A stretch of 59,947 nucleotides of DNA. Source: Hyphomonadaceae bacterium. GTDB lineage: Bacteria > Pseudomonadota > Alphaproteobacteria > Caulobacterales > Hyphomonadaceae. Position 1 is the stretch's first letter; every line of letters starts with the position of its first letter. Made by a program: the position numbers and the translations under genes. The DNA lies in contig JAOATF010000071.1 in assembly GCA_030158285.1 (NCBI GenBank), positions 1 to 59,947 on the forward strand, read 5' to 3'. Shown piece after piece: positions 1 through 8,789 of this stretch. The notes under the pieces are model-generated. The model searched no databases, was not told the origin of the DNA, and saw only the letters and a program-made list of their open reading frames with translations.

Positions 1-157
1 GCTGATGCTGTGCGTGTGTCTCGTGCAAGGCGTCGCGACAACGTTCGGGATGCGCTTCAAACGTCAGGCCCGTGATTGGCACACGGGCGAGATGCGCGAA
101 GCTCTGCCCCAGACGAAGCCCGACATACAATTGGAAACCACCACACCCAACCACGGG

Positions 158-265
158 GTCATTCTCGGGCTCGTCCCGAGAATCCCGGTTGGATCAACGC
201 GGGGACAAGCAGAAACTCCCCTCGAAACCATCAACCGAGATTCTCGGGACAAGCCCGAGAATGAC
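158..265. repeat. Palindromic intergenic repeat, inverted pair
   Basis: Bases 158-184 and 239-265 are 27-base near-perfect inverted copies of each other (one mismatch). Each is itself a hairpin, CTCGGG/CCCGAG around a short loop, and the whole element begins GTCATTCTCGGG and ends CCCGAGAATGAC. A diverged third copy with three substitutions lies at 59677-59703. The stretch 1-610 otherwise holds no convincing gene. Bases 1-75 read open in frame 1 to a TGA and could be the last codons of a gene outside the window, but this is too short to identify. Confidence 0.7.
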
Positions 266-403
266 ACCGTTGATGTTGAAGCATCGGAAGCGGGCAAAGC
301 CCGCCTTCCCCGCGACCTGTCTCCCGAAGCTCGGAGAGCGCAGGTAGAAGGCGGGGATCCGGCCAGCGCGCAACGCGCGCTCCTTGCACGCACACTCTCA
401 CCT

Positions 404-519
404 GTCATTCCAGCCGAAGCGCGTCAGCGCGCAGAGCTGGAACCCAGGAGCCACGCGCGCAGACATTTGCGCCGACCGCCCCTGGCTTCCGGCTCGCGCT
501 ATCGCGCGTCCGGAATGAC
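404..519. repeat. Second palindromic repeat with GTCATTCC ends
   Basis: A 116-base non-coding element begins GTCATTCC and ends GGAATGAC, an exact 8-base terminal inverted repeat. It contains further short GC-rich inverted repeats of the GCGCG type. The terminal GTCATTC is shared with the element at 158-265, which suggests one repeat superfamily. No start codon with a ribosome binding site is linked to any reading frame here. Confidence 0.5.
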
Positions 520-610
520 AACACCTGTGTGCGTCTGAAAACAGCTTGAGCTGACCTCAAGCTAACCACCCAACCCCGCGCGCCGCGCGAGGGATCGCGC
601 CCGCACGCCG

Positions 611-1606
611 CTACCCCAGCATCCCCTGCGCCGCCGTGCTGAAAAACATCCGCGCGCCCTCGCGCGTCCGCACCGAGAACAGCACGGCCAGACCCTGCGT
701 CTCCGCCATCGCCATGCCTGCCTCGGGCCCCAGCGCAAACAGCGCCGTCGCCCAGCCGTCGGCTTCCATCGCGCTTTCCGCGATCACGGCGACGCCCGAA
801 AGATCGCCCTTCGCAGATTCCCGCGTGCGCCCGTCCAGCAAATGCGAGACGCCATCGCGCCGCCGCACGAAATCGCCCGAGGTCGCCACCGCGAGATTCA
901 CCAGCGCCACATCCGTCTTGTCCGGCTCGTCCGCCACCGGCGCGAGGTCGGACAGCTCCAGCTCCACCCACCAGGGCTGCGCATCCGGTTTCACGCCGCG
1001 CCCGACAAATTCGCCACCGATCTCCACCAGGAAACTCGGCACGCCCAGCGCCTTCAAGCGCTCGGCACAGAGATCAACCGCATAGCCTTTGGCGATCGAC
1101 GACAGATCGAGCGCCACGCCGCCCGGCTGGTAGACGCGCATGTTGGAAAGATCGAGCTTGATATCGCGCCAGCCAACGCCACCTCCAACCTGCATCGCCA
1201 GCGCCGTGGCGCCGGCAACGCCCGAAGGCCCGAATCCGAGCGCCTCCACCGCATGACCCAGCGCGGGGTCATACGCGCCGTCAGTCAGCTCGGCGATTTC
1301 CAGTGCGCGCTTCAGCACGATGGCGAAATGCCGGGGGATCTCGCGCCATCCCGGCGGCGCGCGGTTGAAGCGGGAGAGCGCGGAGTCATGCTCCCACCCG
1401 CTCATCTGCGCGATCACTTCGGCGCACGCCTCGCTGATGGCGGCTTCGACCGCCGCATCGCCGATGCTGGCCGGCGCGGCATAGGAGAGCGAACACCCCG
1501 TTCCCATCGTCGCGCCCGCAAAGCGCCGCACCGGCGCATCGATCCGCGATGCATGCAACTCAGCCGCGTTAAGCCTGAACGGAATGAGAAGCCGCGGCCC
1601 GGCCAT
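611..1606 (-). CDS. apbE: FAD:protein FMN transferase (ApbE family)
   Basis: This 331-aa protein matches the ApbE family, which covalently attaches FMN from FAD to Ser/Thr of extracytoplasmic redox proteins. Visible family features are the early MGTGCSL segment, GGEFVGRG in the middle, HLLDGRTRES, and the C-terminal EADGWATALFALGPE block that carries the metal and flavin ligands. No clear signal peptide is present, so export or anchoring is unresolved. The chosen ATG overlaps the TGA of the DUF4198 gene (TGATG), implying translational coupling; a GTG one codon earlier is possible. It is last in a four-gene operon with DUF4198, DUF2271 and PepSY genes. No S/T-G-A-S/T flavinylation motif is visible in those neighbours, so its substrate may lie elsewhere. 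Confidence 0.9.
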   Translation of the reverse strand: MAGPRLLIPFRLNAAELHASRIDAPVRRFAGATMGTGCSLSYAAPASIGDAAVEAAISEACAEVIAQMSGWEHDSALSRFNRAPPGWREIPRHFAIVLKRALEIAELTDGAYDPALGHAVEALGFGPSGVAGATALAMQVGGGVGWRDIKLDLSNMRVYQPGGVALDLSSIAKGYAVDLCAERLKALGVPSFLVEIGGEFVGRGVKPDAQPWWVELELSDLAPVADEPDKTDVALVNLAVATSGDFVRRRDGVSHLLDGRTRESAKGDLSGVAVIAESAMEADGWATALFALGPEAGMAMAETQGLAVLFSVRTREGARMFFSTAAQGMLG

Positions 1607-2415
1607 CACCCCGGCAGAACTTCCAGCACAGCCACGTAAGTCGACATGGAATTCAGCGTCTTGCCTTCCATGCTCGCCGTGCCTTTGGATTCAGCTTCCA
1701 GCCAGTACATGCCGGCGTTTTCCAGCTTGAACTTCAGCGTGCCATCGGCGCCCGATTTCAGCTTCAGCTCGCCCGCCTCTTCGCGATAGCGGTCGCCACC
1801 GGCGATCATCACGACTTCGACGTTCGCCGCCGGCTTGCCGTTGTCGGTCAGCTTGAAGGTGATCTCTTCGCCCGCATAGAGATCGTTCGGATGCGTGACT
1901 GGGGTCAGCTCCAGCCCCTTGCCGGACGCCTTGAGGTCCGACGGCGCGCCATTGGTGACGAACGTCTCGACGCGGCGGCTCGACAGGGTGAGTTCCACGC
2001 CCGGCTTCTTGTCGATGCCTTGCGCCGTGTACTCGGCCAGCGTGCCGCGCCAGCGCTTGGTTTCCGCGCCTTCCTTCCAGGACGCGTTGAGACCCGAATT
2101 GGCCTGCGCGATGCGGTAGGTGCCCTTCTGCTCCAGCTTCACGTCAAACGTGGTGCGGTACTGGCCGACCGTGGCGTTCTGCGGCTTCACTACCGAACCA
2201 TCCGGCGCGGTGATGGTGATCGCCTCGATCTGCATCGGGCGGTGATCGGGGAAGAACAGGTTGTTCGACACCGCGCCATCAACCGTCACCCACGGATTGT
2301 CACCCGAGACAACCGTGGACGAGGCGACGAACCACGCGCGGTGAGCATGAGCGGCGCCCACCGTCAGCGAGACGACGGCGGCGGCGACAAGAAGGCGTTT
2401 GGCCAGGGTCTTCAT
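1606..2415 (-). CDS. DUF4198 periplasmic protein
   Basis: A 269-aa protein with an N-terminal signal peptide (cleavage probably after AHA near residue 25) followed by a beta-rich region typical of DUF4198. Members are periplasmic, often sit beside metal-uptake or ApbE/PepSY genes, and have no firm biochemical role. The mature protein begins HRAWF, as is usual for the family. The middle and C-terminal part resembles an Ig-like or transthyretin-like fold (KLTDNGKPAANVEV). The start is supported by GGAG eleven bases upstream of the ATG. It lies 39 bases after the DUF2271 gene and overlaps apbE. Confidence 0.82.
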   Translation of the reverse strand: MKTLAKRLLVAAAVVSLTVGAAHAHRAWFVASSTVVSGDNPWVTVDGAVSNNLFFPDHRPMQIEAITITAPDGSVVKPQNATVGQYRTTFDVKLEQKGTYRIAQANSGLNASWKEGAETKRWRGTLAEYTAQGIDKKPGVELTLSSRRVETFVTNGAPSDLKASGKGLELTPVTHPNDLYAGEEITFKLTDNGKPAANVEVVMIAGGDRYREEAGELKLKSGADGTLKFKLENAGMYWLEAESKGTASMEGKTLNSMSTYVAVLEVLPG

Positions 2416-2454
2416 CTGTCTTCTCCAGGAATCTGTGGTGACGTGTGTCTGTAA

Positions 2455-2967
2455 TTACTTGGTCAGCTTGAGCGTGATGGCGCCGAGTTCTTCCTTGCCG
2501 GAAGCAGATGCGGTGGTTTCCGTGCCCGGGGCCCATTTGAACGGGATCTCGACGAGCTCCTTGCCGCCGACTTCGCGGCTGGCCTCGACAATGATCTTGT
2601 ACTCGCCCGGCGCGAGGTTCGCGATCGAGCCTTTCGCGGTATCGAATTTCACGGTGTTCTTGCCCGGCGGCTTGGTCGGGCTGGACACGCCATCAACCGG
2701 CATGTCGAGCGTGCGGCCGGTGCGCCGCCACCACTGGCGGATGTCCTTCAGCCACTTCTCGCCTTCATTGTCCTTGAGGTCGACATCGTACCAGACCGAC
2801 AGGTTCGCCGCGACCTTGCCGTTCGCATCTTCAATCCAGATTGCCAGATACGGCCGATGGTACTCGGCAACCGTGAGCTTGGGGATTTCCACCGAAAGCT
2901 CCAGCGTGCCGGCCTGCGCCGCTCCCGCCATCACCACCGGAACTGCCAGCATCAGAACCTTGCGCAT
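2455..2967 (-). CDS. DUF2271 secreted protein
   Basis: A 170-aa protein with a signal peptide ending AAQA, followed by a compact beta-rich domain matching DUF2271 (YLAIWIEDANGK, VWYDVDLKD, DIRQWWRR, and a terminal LGAITLKL). The family is periplasmic and repeatedly found with PepSY-TM, DUF4198 and ApbE genes, suggesting an extracytoplasmic redox role. That role is inferred from context. The ATG at 2967 is preferred because AAGGGCGAG lies upstream; a GTG two codons earlier is possible. The PepSY gene ends 12 bases upstream, so the two are almost certainly cotranscribed. Confidence 0.82.
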   Translation of the reverse strand: MRKVLMLAVPVVMAGAAQAGTLELSVEIPKLTVAEYHRPYLAIWIEDANGKVAANLSVWYDVDLKDNEGEKWLKDIRQWWRRTGRTLDMPVDGVSSPTKPPGKNTVKFDTAKGSIANLAPGEYKIIVEASREVGGKELVEIPFKWAPGTETTASASGKEELGAITLKLTK

Positions 2968-2979
2968 ACGCACTCGCCC

Positions 2980-3684
2980 TTACACATGAAGAAGGAAAAC
3001 GGCGATCAACGCCGGAACGACAAGACCAGCCCCCACGATAAACCAGGTCGGCGGACGCCGGGGAGCATGCAACCACAGCAGGACCAGCCCGGTGATGCAG
3101 AACAGGATGGCCGCAACCGAGAAGATGTCGAGGAACCAGAACCACACCGGGCCCGTGTTCCTGCCTTTGTGAAGATCGTTGAGGAAGGAGATCGCGCCGC
3201 GATCCGTGTCCTCGAAGGTGACGTCGCCCGTCGTGCGGTCAACCGACAGCCACGCATCGCCGCCCGGCTTGGGCATGCCGACATAGATCTCGTCGTCGGA
3301 CCATTCGCCCGTGCGCCGCGAGACCGCCGCGCCTGTCTCTTTCTCGAGCCAGTCCGCCACCGGCTTGGGCAGCGTGCCTTTCCCGTCCTCGCCCGGCGCA
3401 TCGCCGATCAGCGCCAGAATGTCCGGCGGCATCACGGCGGTCCGCTCGACCACGACAGGCTTGCCTTCGATCTGGCCCGCGTGATTCAGCGTGATGCCGG
3501 TAAAGGCAAACAGCAGCATCCCGATCAGGGTCGCCGCGCCGGTGATCCAGTGCCAGATGCGGGCCTGGGTCATCCAGAACAGGCGGCGCACCTTGGCCTT
3601 GTGCGCTTTCTTCGCAGCTTTCTCCGCCGCCACGCGCTCGGCGTCGGCAGCGTTGCGCGTTGAACTGTCCGAACCCTCGGCCAT
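2980..3684 (-). CDS. PepSY-associated transmembrane protein
   Basis: A 234-aa membrane protein of the PepSY-associated TM helix type. A charged cytoplasmic N-terminus (residues 1-40) leads into a first membrane segment (IWHWITGAATLIGMLLFAFT). A periplasmic PepSY-like domain follows, then two C-terminal helices (FLDIFSVAAILFCITGLVLL and FIVGAGLVVPALIAVFLLHV). Related proteins are found in ferric-siderophore reduction and transmembrane electron transfer. It is the first gene of the DUF2271-DUF4198-apbE operon. Upstream in-frame sequence is open for hundreds of bases, but the ATG at 3684 gives the natural N-terminus; its ribosome site is weak. A Fur-like palindrome lies about 100 bases upstream. 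Confidence 0.8.
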   Translation of the reverse strand: MAEGSDSSTRNAADAERVAAEKAAKKAHKAKVRRLFWMTQARIWHWITGAATLIGMLLFAFTGITLNHAGQIEGKPVVVERTAVMPPDILALIGDAPGEDGKGTLPKPVADWLEKETGAAVSRRTGEWSDDEIYVGMPKPGGDAWLSVDRTTGDVTFEDTDRGAISFLNDLHKGRNTGPVWFWFLDIFSVAAILFCITGLVLLWLHAPRRPPTWFIVGAGLVVPALIAVFLLHV

Positions 3685-3783
3685 CCAGTTTCCCGGCGAC
3701 CAGAATGCTCCGGCGGCCCATTGCTTCAGCAGAGGCCCCAGCGGCCCCGAATTGGGAGTACCGCTACGCCAGCCCCCATGAGA

Positions 3784-3806
3784 TTGCAATCCATTCTCAA
3801 CTGCAA
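3784..3806. promoter_or_regulatory. Putative Fur-type operator
   Basis: A 23-base imperfect palindrome has exact TTGCA/TGCAA arms. On the minus strand its core reads TTGAGAATGGATTGCAA, close to the TGAGAAT-containing boxes bound by Fur in alphaproteobacteria. It sits between the divergent PepSY operon and the dipeptidase gene. Iron control of the PepSY-DUF2271-DUF4198-ApbE operon is the simplest reading, but it rests on resemblance only. Confidence 0.4.
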
Positions 3807-3918
3807 AAGCAGGTGATCCGCTGACGCAGGGCTGACCCCGCGAAAACTGCAGACTTGAGGGGTTTCCGCGCCCGTGCATGGTCACAAGCTGTAGTTGCAA
3901 CGATTCAAAGAGGCGCCG

Positions 3919-5169
3919 ATGGCCCGACTGACCCCGACCCTGCTGAGCGCGCTGGCCGCCACGGCGCTTGCCGGCTGCAGCACCATGTCCGCCCCCCTGC
4001 CCGAAGGCGTCAGCACCGAGGCGATGGCGATCCACCAGCGCCTGATGACGATCGACACCCACCTCGATACGCCCGCCTTCTTCGACACCGTCCGCGGCTA
4101 CGACATCACGGCGCGCCACGATGTCGAGCGCGACGGCACGCAGGTCGATTATCCGCGCATGGTCGAAGGCGGCCTCGATGGCGGTTTCTGGGTCATCTAC
4201 ATGGGCCAGGGCCCGCTGACGCCGGAAGGCTATCGCGCGATCCGCGACACGGCGCTGATCCGCGCCATGTCGATCCAGAAGATGGTCGCGGCCCACCCCG
4301 ACAAGTTTGAACTCGCCCTCACCGCTGCCGATGCAACGCGCATCAACGCCAGCGGCAAGAAGATCGTCTACGTCTCGATCGAGAACTCCTACGAGCTGGG
4401 CGAGGACATCTCGCTGCTCGACACCTTCTACAAGCTCGGCGTGCGCATGGCCGGCCCGGTGCACAACGGCACCAACCAGCTGGCGGATTCAACCAACCCC
4501 GGCGAGCTCGGCATGAAGTGGGGCGGTCTCTCGCCGATGGGCCGCGAGTTCGTGAAGCGCGCCAACCAGCTCGGTATCATTCTCGACGGTAGCCACTCAT
4601 CGGACGCGACCATCGAACAGATGATCGACCTCTCGGCGACGCCGATCATCCTCTCGCACCACGGTGCGGACCATCTCAACGAACACCCGCGCAACGCGCC
4701 GGACGCGCTGCTGAAGAAGCTCGCAGCGAAAGGCGGCGTCATCCACATGAACGCGCTCGGCTCGTTCATCAAACCGCTGCCGCAGGCCAAAGAGCGTACC
4801 GACGCGCAGGCCGCGCTGCGCACGAAGTGGGGCAACCCCAACCTGATCCCGGCCGACAAGTACGAACAATACCTCGACGAGAGCAACGCCCTCGACAAGC
4901 AGTTCCCCGAGAACCGCGCGACCTTCGAGGACTACATGCAGCAGGTGCTCTACACCATCAAACTGGTGGGCGTGGATCATGTCGGCTTCGGCGCCGACTG
5001 GGACGGCGGCGGCGGCCTCGACGGCTTCCGCGATATCACCGCCCTGCCGAAGATCACCGCGCGCCTCCTGAAGGAAGGCTACACCGAAGAAGACCTCCAG
5101 AAGATGTGGGGCGGCAACGTCGTGCGCCTGCTGAAAGCGGCGGAGGACTACAAGGCGAGCCTGAAGTAA
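3919..5169 (+). CDS. Membrane dipeptidase lipoprotein (peptidase M19)
   Basis: A 416-aa protein of the renal dipeptidase (M19) family, zinc enzymes that cleave dipeptides. The first 20 residues form a lipoprotein signal ending in the lipobox LAGC (Cys20). Metal-site motifs are visible: DTHLDTP (His48, Asp50), the HNGTNQLADS segment, ILDGSHSSD, the HHGADHL block and FGADWDGGGG near the C-terminus. The ATG at 3919 is preferred over an upstream TTG because AAAGAGG precedes it and it places the lipobox correctly. It is transcribed away from the PepSY operon. It probably acts at the inner or outer membrane face in peptide scavenging. Confidence 0.9.
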   Translation: MARLTPTLLSALAATALAGCSTMSAPLPEGVSTEAMAIHQRLMTIDTHLDTPAFFDTVRGYDITARHDVERDGTQVDYPRMVEGGLDGGFWVIYMGQGPLTPEGYRAIRDTALIRAMSIQKMVAAHPDKFELALTAADATRINASGKKIVYVSIENSYELGEDISLLDTFYKLGVRMAGPVHNGTNQLADSTNPGELGMKWGGLSPMGREFVKRANQLGIILDGSHSSDATIEQMIDLSATPIILSHHGADHLNEHPRNAPDALLKKLAAKGGVIHMNALGSFIKPLPQAKERTDAQAALRTKWGNPNLIPADKYEQYLDESNALDKQFPENRATFEDYMQQVLYTIKLVGVDHVGFGADWDGGGGLDGFRDITALPKITARLLKEGYTEEDLQKMWGGNVVRLLKAAEDYKASLK

Positions 5170-5191
5170 TCGAAGCGCCGGGCGGTGCGCC

Positions 5192-6097
5192 TTACGCCAC
5201 CCCTGGCACCAGATCCTTCAGCATGAACACCGCCGTCAGCAGCAGGTAGCAGCCGAAGATACGCTTCAGCTTCACCGGATCGAGCTTGTGCGCAGCAGCC
5301 GCGCCCACCGGCGCGGTGAGCATGCTCATCGCCGTGATCGAGACCAGTGCGATCATGTTGACGAAGCCGACTGATCCCGTCGGCAGGCCCGGCTGGCCGA
5401 AGCCGGTGATCATGCTACCGATGGCGCCGGGCACGGCGATGATCGTGCCGAAGCCTGCGGCTGTCGCGACAGCACGATGCATGTTGACCCCGCTCATCGT
5501 CATGATGAGCACGGCAGGCGTCCCTCCCCCGATGCCGAGCAGCGACGAGAACGCGCCGAGCCCCGACCCCAGCGCCGCGCGGGCCGAGCCCTGCGGCATG
5601 CTCTCTTCCGTCTTCACCTTGCGGCCGAGGATCTGGAAAACGAAGTTCAGTCCCAACGGCACGAGGCACAGGCCGAACACGACTTTCAGCTGCCCGCCAT
5701 CCATGAAGCTGGTCAGCACAACGCCCGCAATCACGCCGCCCACCACCCAGGGCAGCCACCCTTTCAGGATATTCCAGTCTACCGCGCCCCGTTTGGCGTG
5801 CGCCTGAACCGATCTCAGCGATGTGAAGAAGATCGTCGCCAGCGAAGTACCGATGGCGACGTGCATGATGTGCTCATTGCCGCCCTCATGCGGCAGCACG
5901 GTCAATACAGCCGCCAATGCGGGCACGACAACGAACCCGCCGCCAATGCCGAACATGCCGGCCACGAATCCGGCAAACAGCCCAGCCAGCAGCATCGACA
6001 CGACCAGCAGCCCGTATTGCTGGAAGGCCACGCCCAGCCAGCCCTGCCCCAGCGAGGCCTGCTGAGCCGCAATGTCCGATACGTCTATCAACGCCAC
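5192..6097 (-). CDS. Sulfite exporter TauE/SafE family permease
   Basis: A 301-aa integral membrane protein with about eight hydrophobic segments and the two glycine-rich repeats of TauE/SafE (GMFGIGGGFVVVPAL near residue 47 and LLGIGGGTPAVLIM near residue 165). The family exports or imports sulfur oxyanions and organosulfonates; the substrate here is unknown. The start is a GTG with no strong ribosome site, so the exact N-terminus is uncertain. It converges with the dipeptidase gene with 22 bases between. A second, shorter TauE/SafE gene lies at 22966 in the sulfide locus; this copy has no sulfur genes next to it. Confidence 0.85.
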   Translation of the reverse strand: MALIDVSDIAAQQASLGQGWLGVAFQQYGLLVVSMLLAGLFAGFVAGMFGIGGGFVVVPALAAVLTVLPHEGGNEHIMHVAIGTSLATIFFTSLRSVQAHAKRGAVDWNILKGWLPWVVGGVIAGVVLTSFMDGGQLKVVFGLCLVPLGLNFVFQILGRKVKTEESMPQGSARAALGSGLGAFSSLLGIGGGTPAVLIMTMSGVNMHRAVATAAGFGTIIAVPGAIGSMITGFGQPGLPTGSVGFVNMIALVSITAMSMLTAPVGAAAAHKLDPVKLKRIFGCYLLLTAVFMLKDLVPGVA

Positions 6098-6316
6098 TGA
6101 ATGGTTTCCGCTGCCCGAATCTGTCCGTGCTGGAAGCAGGATCGACTTCGCGCCGGGCCTCTGGACGGGGCAAGGCTGCCGCCCCTCGCCACACCGCCGA
6201 ACCCTCGCGGCGCCTCAGGATCAAGCGCCTGCGCCTATCCGGCGCCCACGCTCCCACCCGCGCTTCCCAGCACGCGGCGATAGGCCTACGCTAGGCGCCT
6301 CAACGGAGCCCGTCGC

Positions 6317-7285
6317 ATGAATCCGTCGCACGCCTGTCTTGCTCTTTTATGCGCAGCTCTCGCGGCGCCGGCCGCTTTCGCACAGGCCTATTCCCCGCCG
6401 CGCACGCCGGACGGCAAGCCAGACCTGCAGGGCATGTGGACCAACTCCAGCATCACCACGCTGGAGCGCGCCAACGCCTCCCTGCCCCTCGTGCTCGACG
6501 AGGCACAGGTCGCCAACCTGGAAAAGTCCCGCCTGCAGCAGGAGGTTTCCGCCAACAGCCGCACCAATCCCGATGAAGGCGCCCCATCGGCCGGCGGCGC
6601 CATTGGCGGCTACAACGCCTTCTGGCTCGATCGCGGCATGAAGGTCGGCGTGGTGCACGGCACGGCGCGCTCGTCCTGGATCACCGAGCCTGCGAACGGC
6701 AAGATGCCCATCTCCGATCAGGGCAAGCAGCGCATCGCCAAAATCATGACGACCCGCAACGAGGATGGCCCCGAAGGCATGAACCCGGCTGACCGCTGCC
6801 TCGTCGGCTCACGCGGATCGGGCGGGCCGCCCATGCTGAACAACATTTACAACAACACGTACCAGATCGTGCAGACGCCGGATCATGTGATGATCGACGT
6901 GGAAATGATGCACGATGCGCGCATCGTCCGTCTCAATCAGGATCACAAGCCGGAGGCGGTGAAGCAGTGGCTGGGCGACAGCGTCGGCCACTGGGACGGC
7001 GACACGCTGGTGGTGGAGACGCGCAACTGGAACCGCTGGCATGGCGATTACGAGCCGGTCTTCCTGTCCGAACAGGCCATCGTCACCGAGCGATTCACGC
7101 GCACGGGCGCCGACGAACTGACCTACGCGTTCGAGATCAACGATCCCGGCTTCTACACCCAGCCATGGAAGGCCGAGATGGTGTTCACCACCTCGCAGGG
7201 CCCGGTCTATGAATTCGCGTGCCATGAAGGCAACCACGCCCTGCACGGTATCCTGCAGGGCGCGCGCATCCTCGAAGGCAAGTAG
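6317..7285 (+). CDS. Secreted protein of unknown function, paralog of 27980-29038
   Basis: A 322-aa exported protein: a signal peptide ends AAFAQA, then PPRTPDGKPDLQGMWTNSS, a signature shared by a large family of uncharacterised proteobacterial secreted proteins. Later shared blocks are NNTYQIVQTPDHVMIDVEMM, HDARIVRLNQ, GHWDGDTLVVETRNW, TERFTRTGADELTYAFEIND and FACHEGNHALHGILQGAR. The WDGDTL(V/I)VET block repeats at the same relative place in the second copy. GGAG sits nine bases before the ATG. I do not recognise a catalytic motif. It stands alone between convergent neighbours; the next gene on the opposite strand ends two bases away. Confidence 0.75.
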   Translation: MNPSHACLALLCAALAAPAAFAQAYSPPRTPDGKPDLQGMWTNSSITTLERANASLPLVLDEAQVANLEKSRLQQEVSANSRTNPDEGAPSAGGAIGGYNAFWLDRGMKVGVVHGTARSSWITEPANGKMPISDQGKQRIAKIMTTRNEDGPEGMNPADRCLVGSRGSGGPPMLNNIYNNTYQIVQTPDHVMIDVEMMHDARIVRLNQDHKPEAVKQWLGDSVGHWDGDTLVVETRNWNRWHGDYEPVFLSEQAIVTERFTRTGADELTYAFEINDPGFYTQPWKAEMVFTTSQGPVYEFACHEGNHALHGILQGARILEGK

Positions 7286-7287
7286 GC

Positions 7288-8703
7288 CTACTTCACGTAG
7301 GCCCGGACAATGCCTTCCAGGAAGTCGCGGCCTTCATAGAGCGACTGCACGCGGATCTTTTCGTTGAGGCCATGCGCGAAGGTTTCGCCGCTTTTTCCGA
7401 ACATGCCGCTCATGCCATAGGTCGGGATGCCGGCGTTCATCAGGAAGCGGCCATCCGTGGCGCCCGCGATCATCAGCGGCGCGATTGGCACGCCCGGCCA
7501 CTGTTTCGCGGCCTGCGCCTTCACCGGGCCCATGATCTCGTCCGTCAGCGGCGGCGGCGAGGAGCCATCGCGGCGACGCACGATCTCGACTTTCACTTGG
7601 CTGTCGCCAGCCGTTTTCTCCAGCGTCTCTTTCACCTGCTCCGGCGTCGTGCCCTGCATCACGCGGCACGACAGGGTCAGCGTCGCGCGCTGCGGCAGCG
7701 CGTTGGGCGCGTGGCCCGCTTCCAGCTGTGTGGCAACGCAGGTGGTATGCAGCGAAGCGTTATAGGTCGGGTCCGCCAGCAGGACTTTCAGCGCCGCCTG
7801 ATCTTCCGGGTTCTTCGCCACCGCCGTCATCGCCGCGCCGATCTCGCCGCCGAGGATCGGGCCCGTGATGCGGAAGTATTCGCGGTTCACCGGGGTCACC
7901 TGCACCGGGAAGGACAGCTTCGAGACTTTCTCCCCCGCCGCCATCAGGCGATAGATCGCATTGTCCGGCTGGGGACGCGAGGAGTGGCCGCCCGGATTGG
8001 TGACCTCCATCGTGTAGACCTGGTGGATCTTCTCCCCCGCCTGCACCTGCATCACCAGCGGCTTGCCGGCATCGGACAGAAGCCCGCCGCCGCCCTCGTT
8101 GATCGCAAAGTCGACATTGATCAGGTCGCGATGGTTGGTGAGGATGTAATCGACGCCATTCACGCGGTTCGAGGTTTCCTCGCCGCAGGTCAGCGCCAGC
8201 ACGATGTCGCGCTTCGGCTTGAAGTTCTTTTCCTGCTTCAGCCGGATCATCAGGTCGAGGAACACGGCCGCCATGGATTTGTCGTCGGCCGTGCCGCGGC
8301 CGTAGAAAAAGCCGTTCTCTTCAACCAGCGTGAACGGATCGCGCTCCCAGTCCTCGCGCCGCGCATCCACCACGTCGATGTGGGCCAGCAGCAGGACGCC
8401 CTTCTTCGAAGAGCCGGAGGAACGGATCGTCGCGACGATGTTGCCATCATCCGGCTTGCCCGGCGGCACGATCAGCTTGACGTCTGCATCGCTGTAGCCC
8501 GCAGCCTTGAGGCGCGTTTGCGCCGCCTGCACGACCTTGGTGCATGAGCCGGTGGTGGGCGAGGAATCGATCTCGACCATCTCTTCATAGATCGCGCGGA
8601 ATGCCGCGCGGCCTGTGTCGCCCTGCTGCGCCATCGCCAGCCCGGAAACCATCGGAGGAACCAGCGCCACGATGCCCGCCGCCGCCAACAATGCCTTGCG
8701 CAT
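7288..8703 (-). CDS. Secreted M20 family metallopeptidase
   Basis: A 471-aa M20/M25/M40 peptidase with a signal peptide ending AMAQQ near residue 27, so it is periplasmic or secreted. Metal-site motifs of M20 are all present: LLAHIDVVDA (first His and the Asp), GRGTADDKS (bridging Asp), CGEETSNR (catalytic Glu pair), NEGGGG, and a C-terminal histidine in GETFAHGLNEK. The lid domain occupies roughly residues 230-350. The family includes carboxypeptidases, dipeptidases and aminoacylases; the exact substrate cannot be read from the sequence. It converges with the secreted unknown gene at 6317. Confidence 0.88.
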   Translation of the reverse strand: MRKALLAAAGIVALVPPMVSGLAMAQQGDTGRAAFRAIYEEMVEIDSSPTTGSCTKVVQAAQTRLKAAGYSDADVKLIVPPGKPDDGNIVATIRSSGSSKKGVLLLAHIDVVDARREDWERDPFTLVEENGFFYGRGTADDKSMAAVFLDLMIRLKQEKNFKPKRDIVLALTCGEETSNRVNGVDYILTNHRDLINVDFAINEGGGGLLSDAGKPLVMQVQAGEKIHQVYTMEVTNPGGHSSRPQPDNAIYRLMAAGEKVSKLSFPVQVTPVNREYFRITGPILGGEIGAAMTAVAKNPEDQAALKVLLADPTYNASLHTTCVATQLEAGHAPNALPQRATLTLSCRVMQGTTPEQVKETLEKTAGDSQVKVEIVRRRDGSSPPPLTDEIMGPVKAQAAKQWPGVPIAPLMIAGATDGRFLMNAGIPTYGMSGMFGKSGETFAHGLNEKIRVQSLYEGRDFLEGIVRAYVK

Positions 8704-8789
8704 GACTCACTCCAAGCATGGGGACACGGCCCCGGACCTGAGCCTGTGTGGCCCATCCCGGCGCGGCAGACAATGCGTGAGAAAGCTGG

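Noticed and set aside
5-538. A 177-codon open frame at the window start
   Set aside because: It runs through the palindromic repeats, has no ribosome site and reads as low-complexity Arg/Pro sequence.
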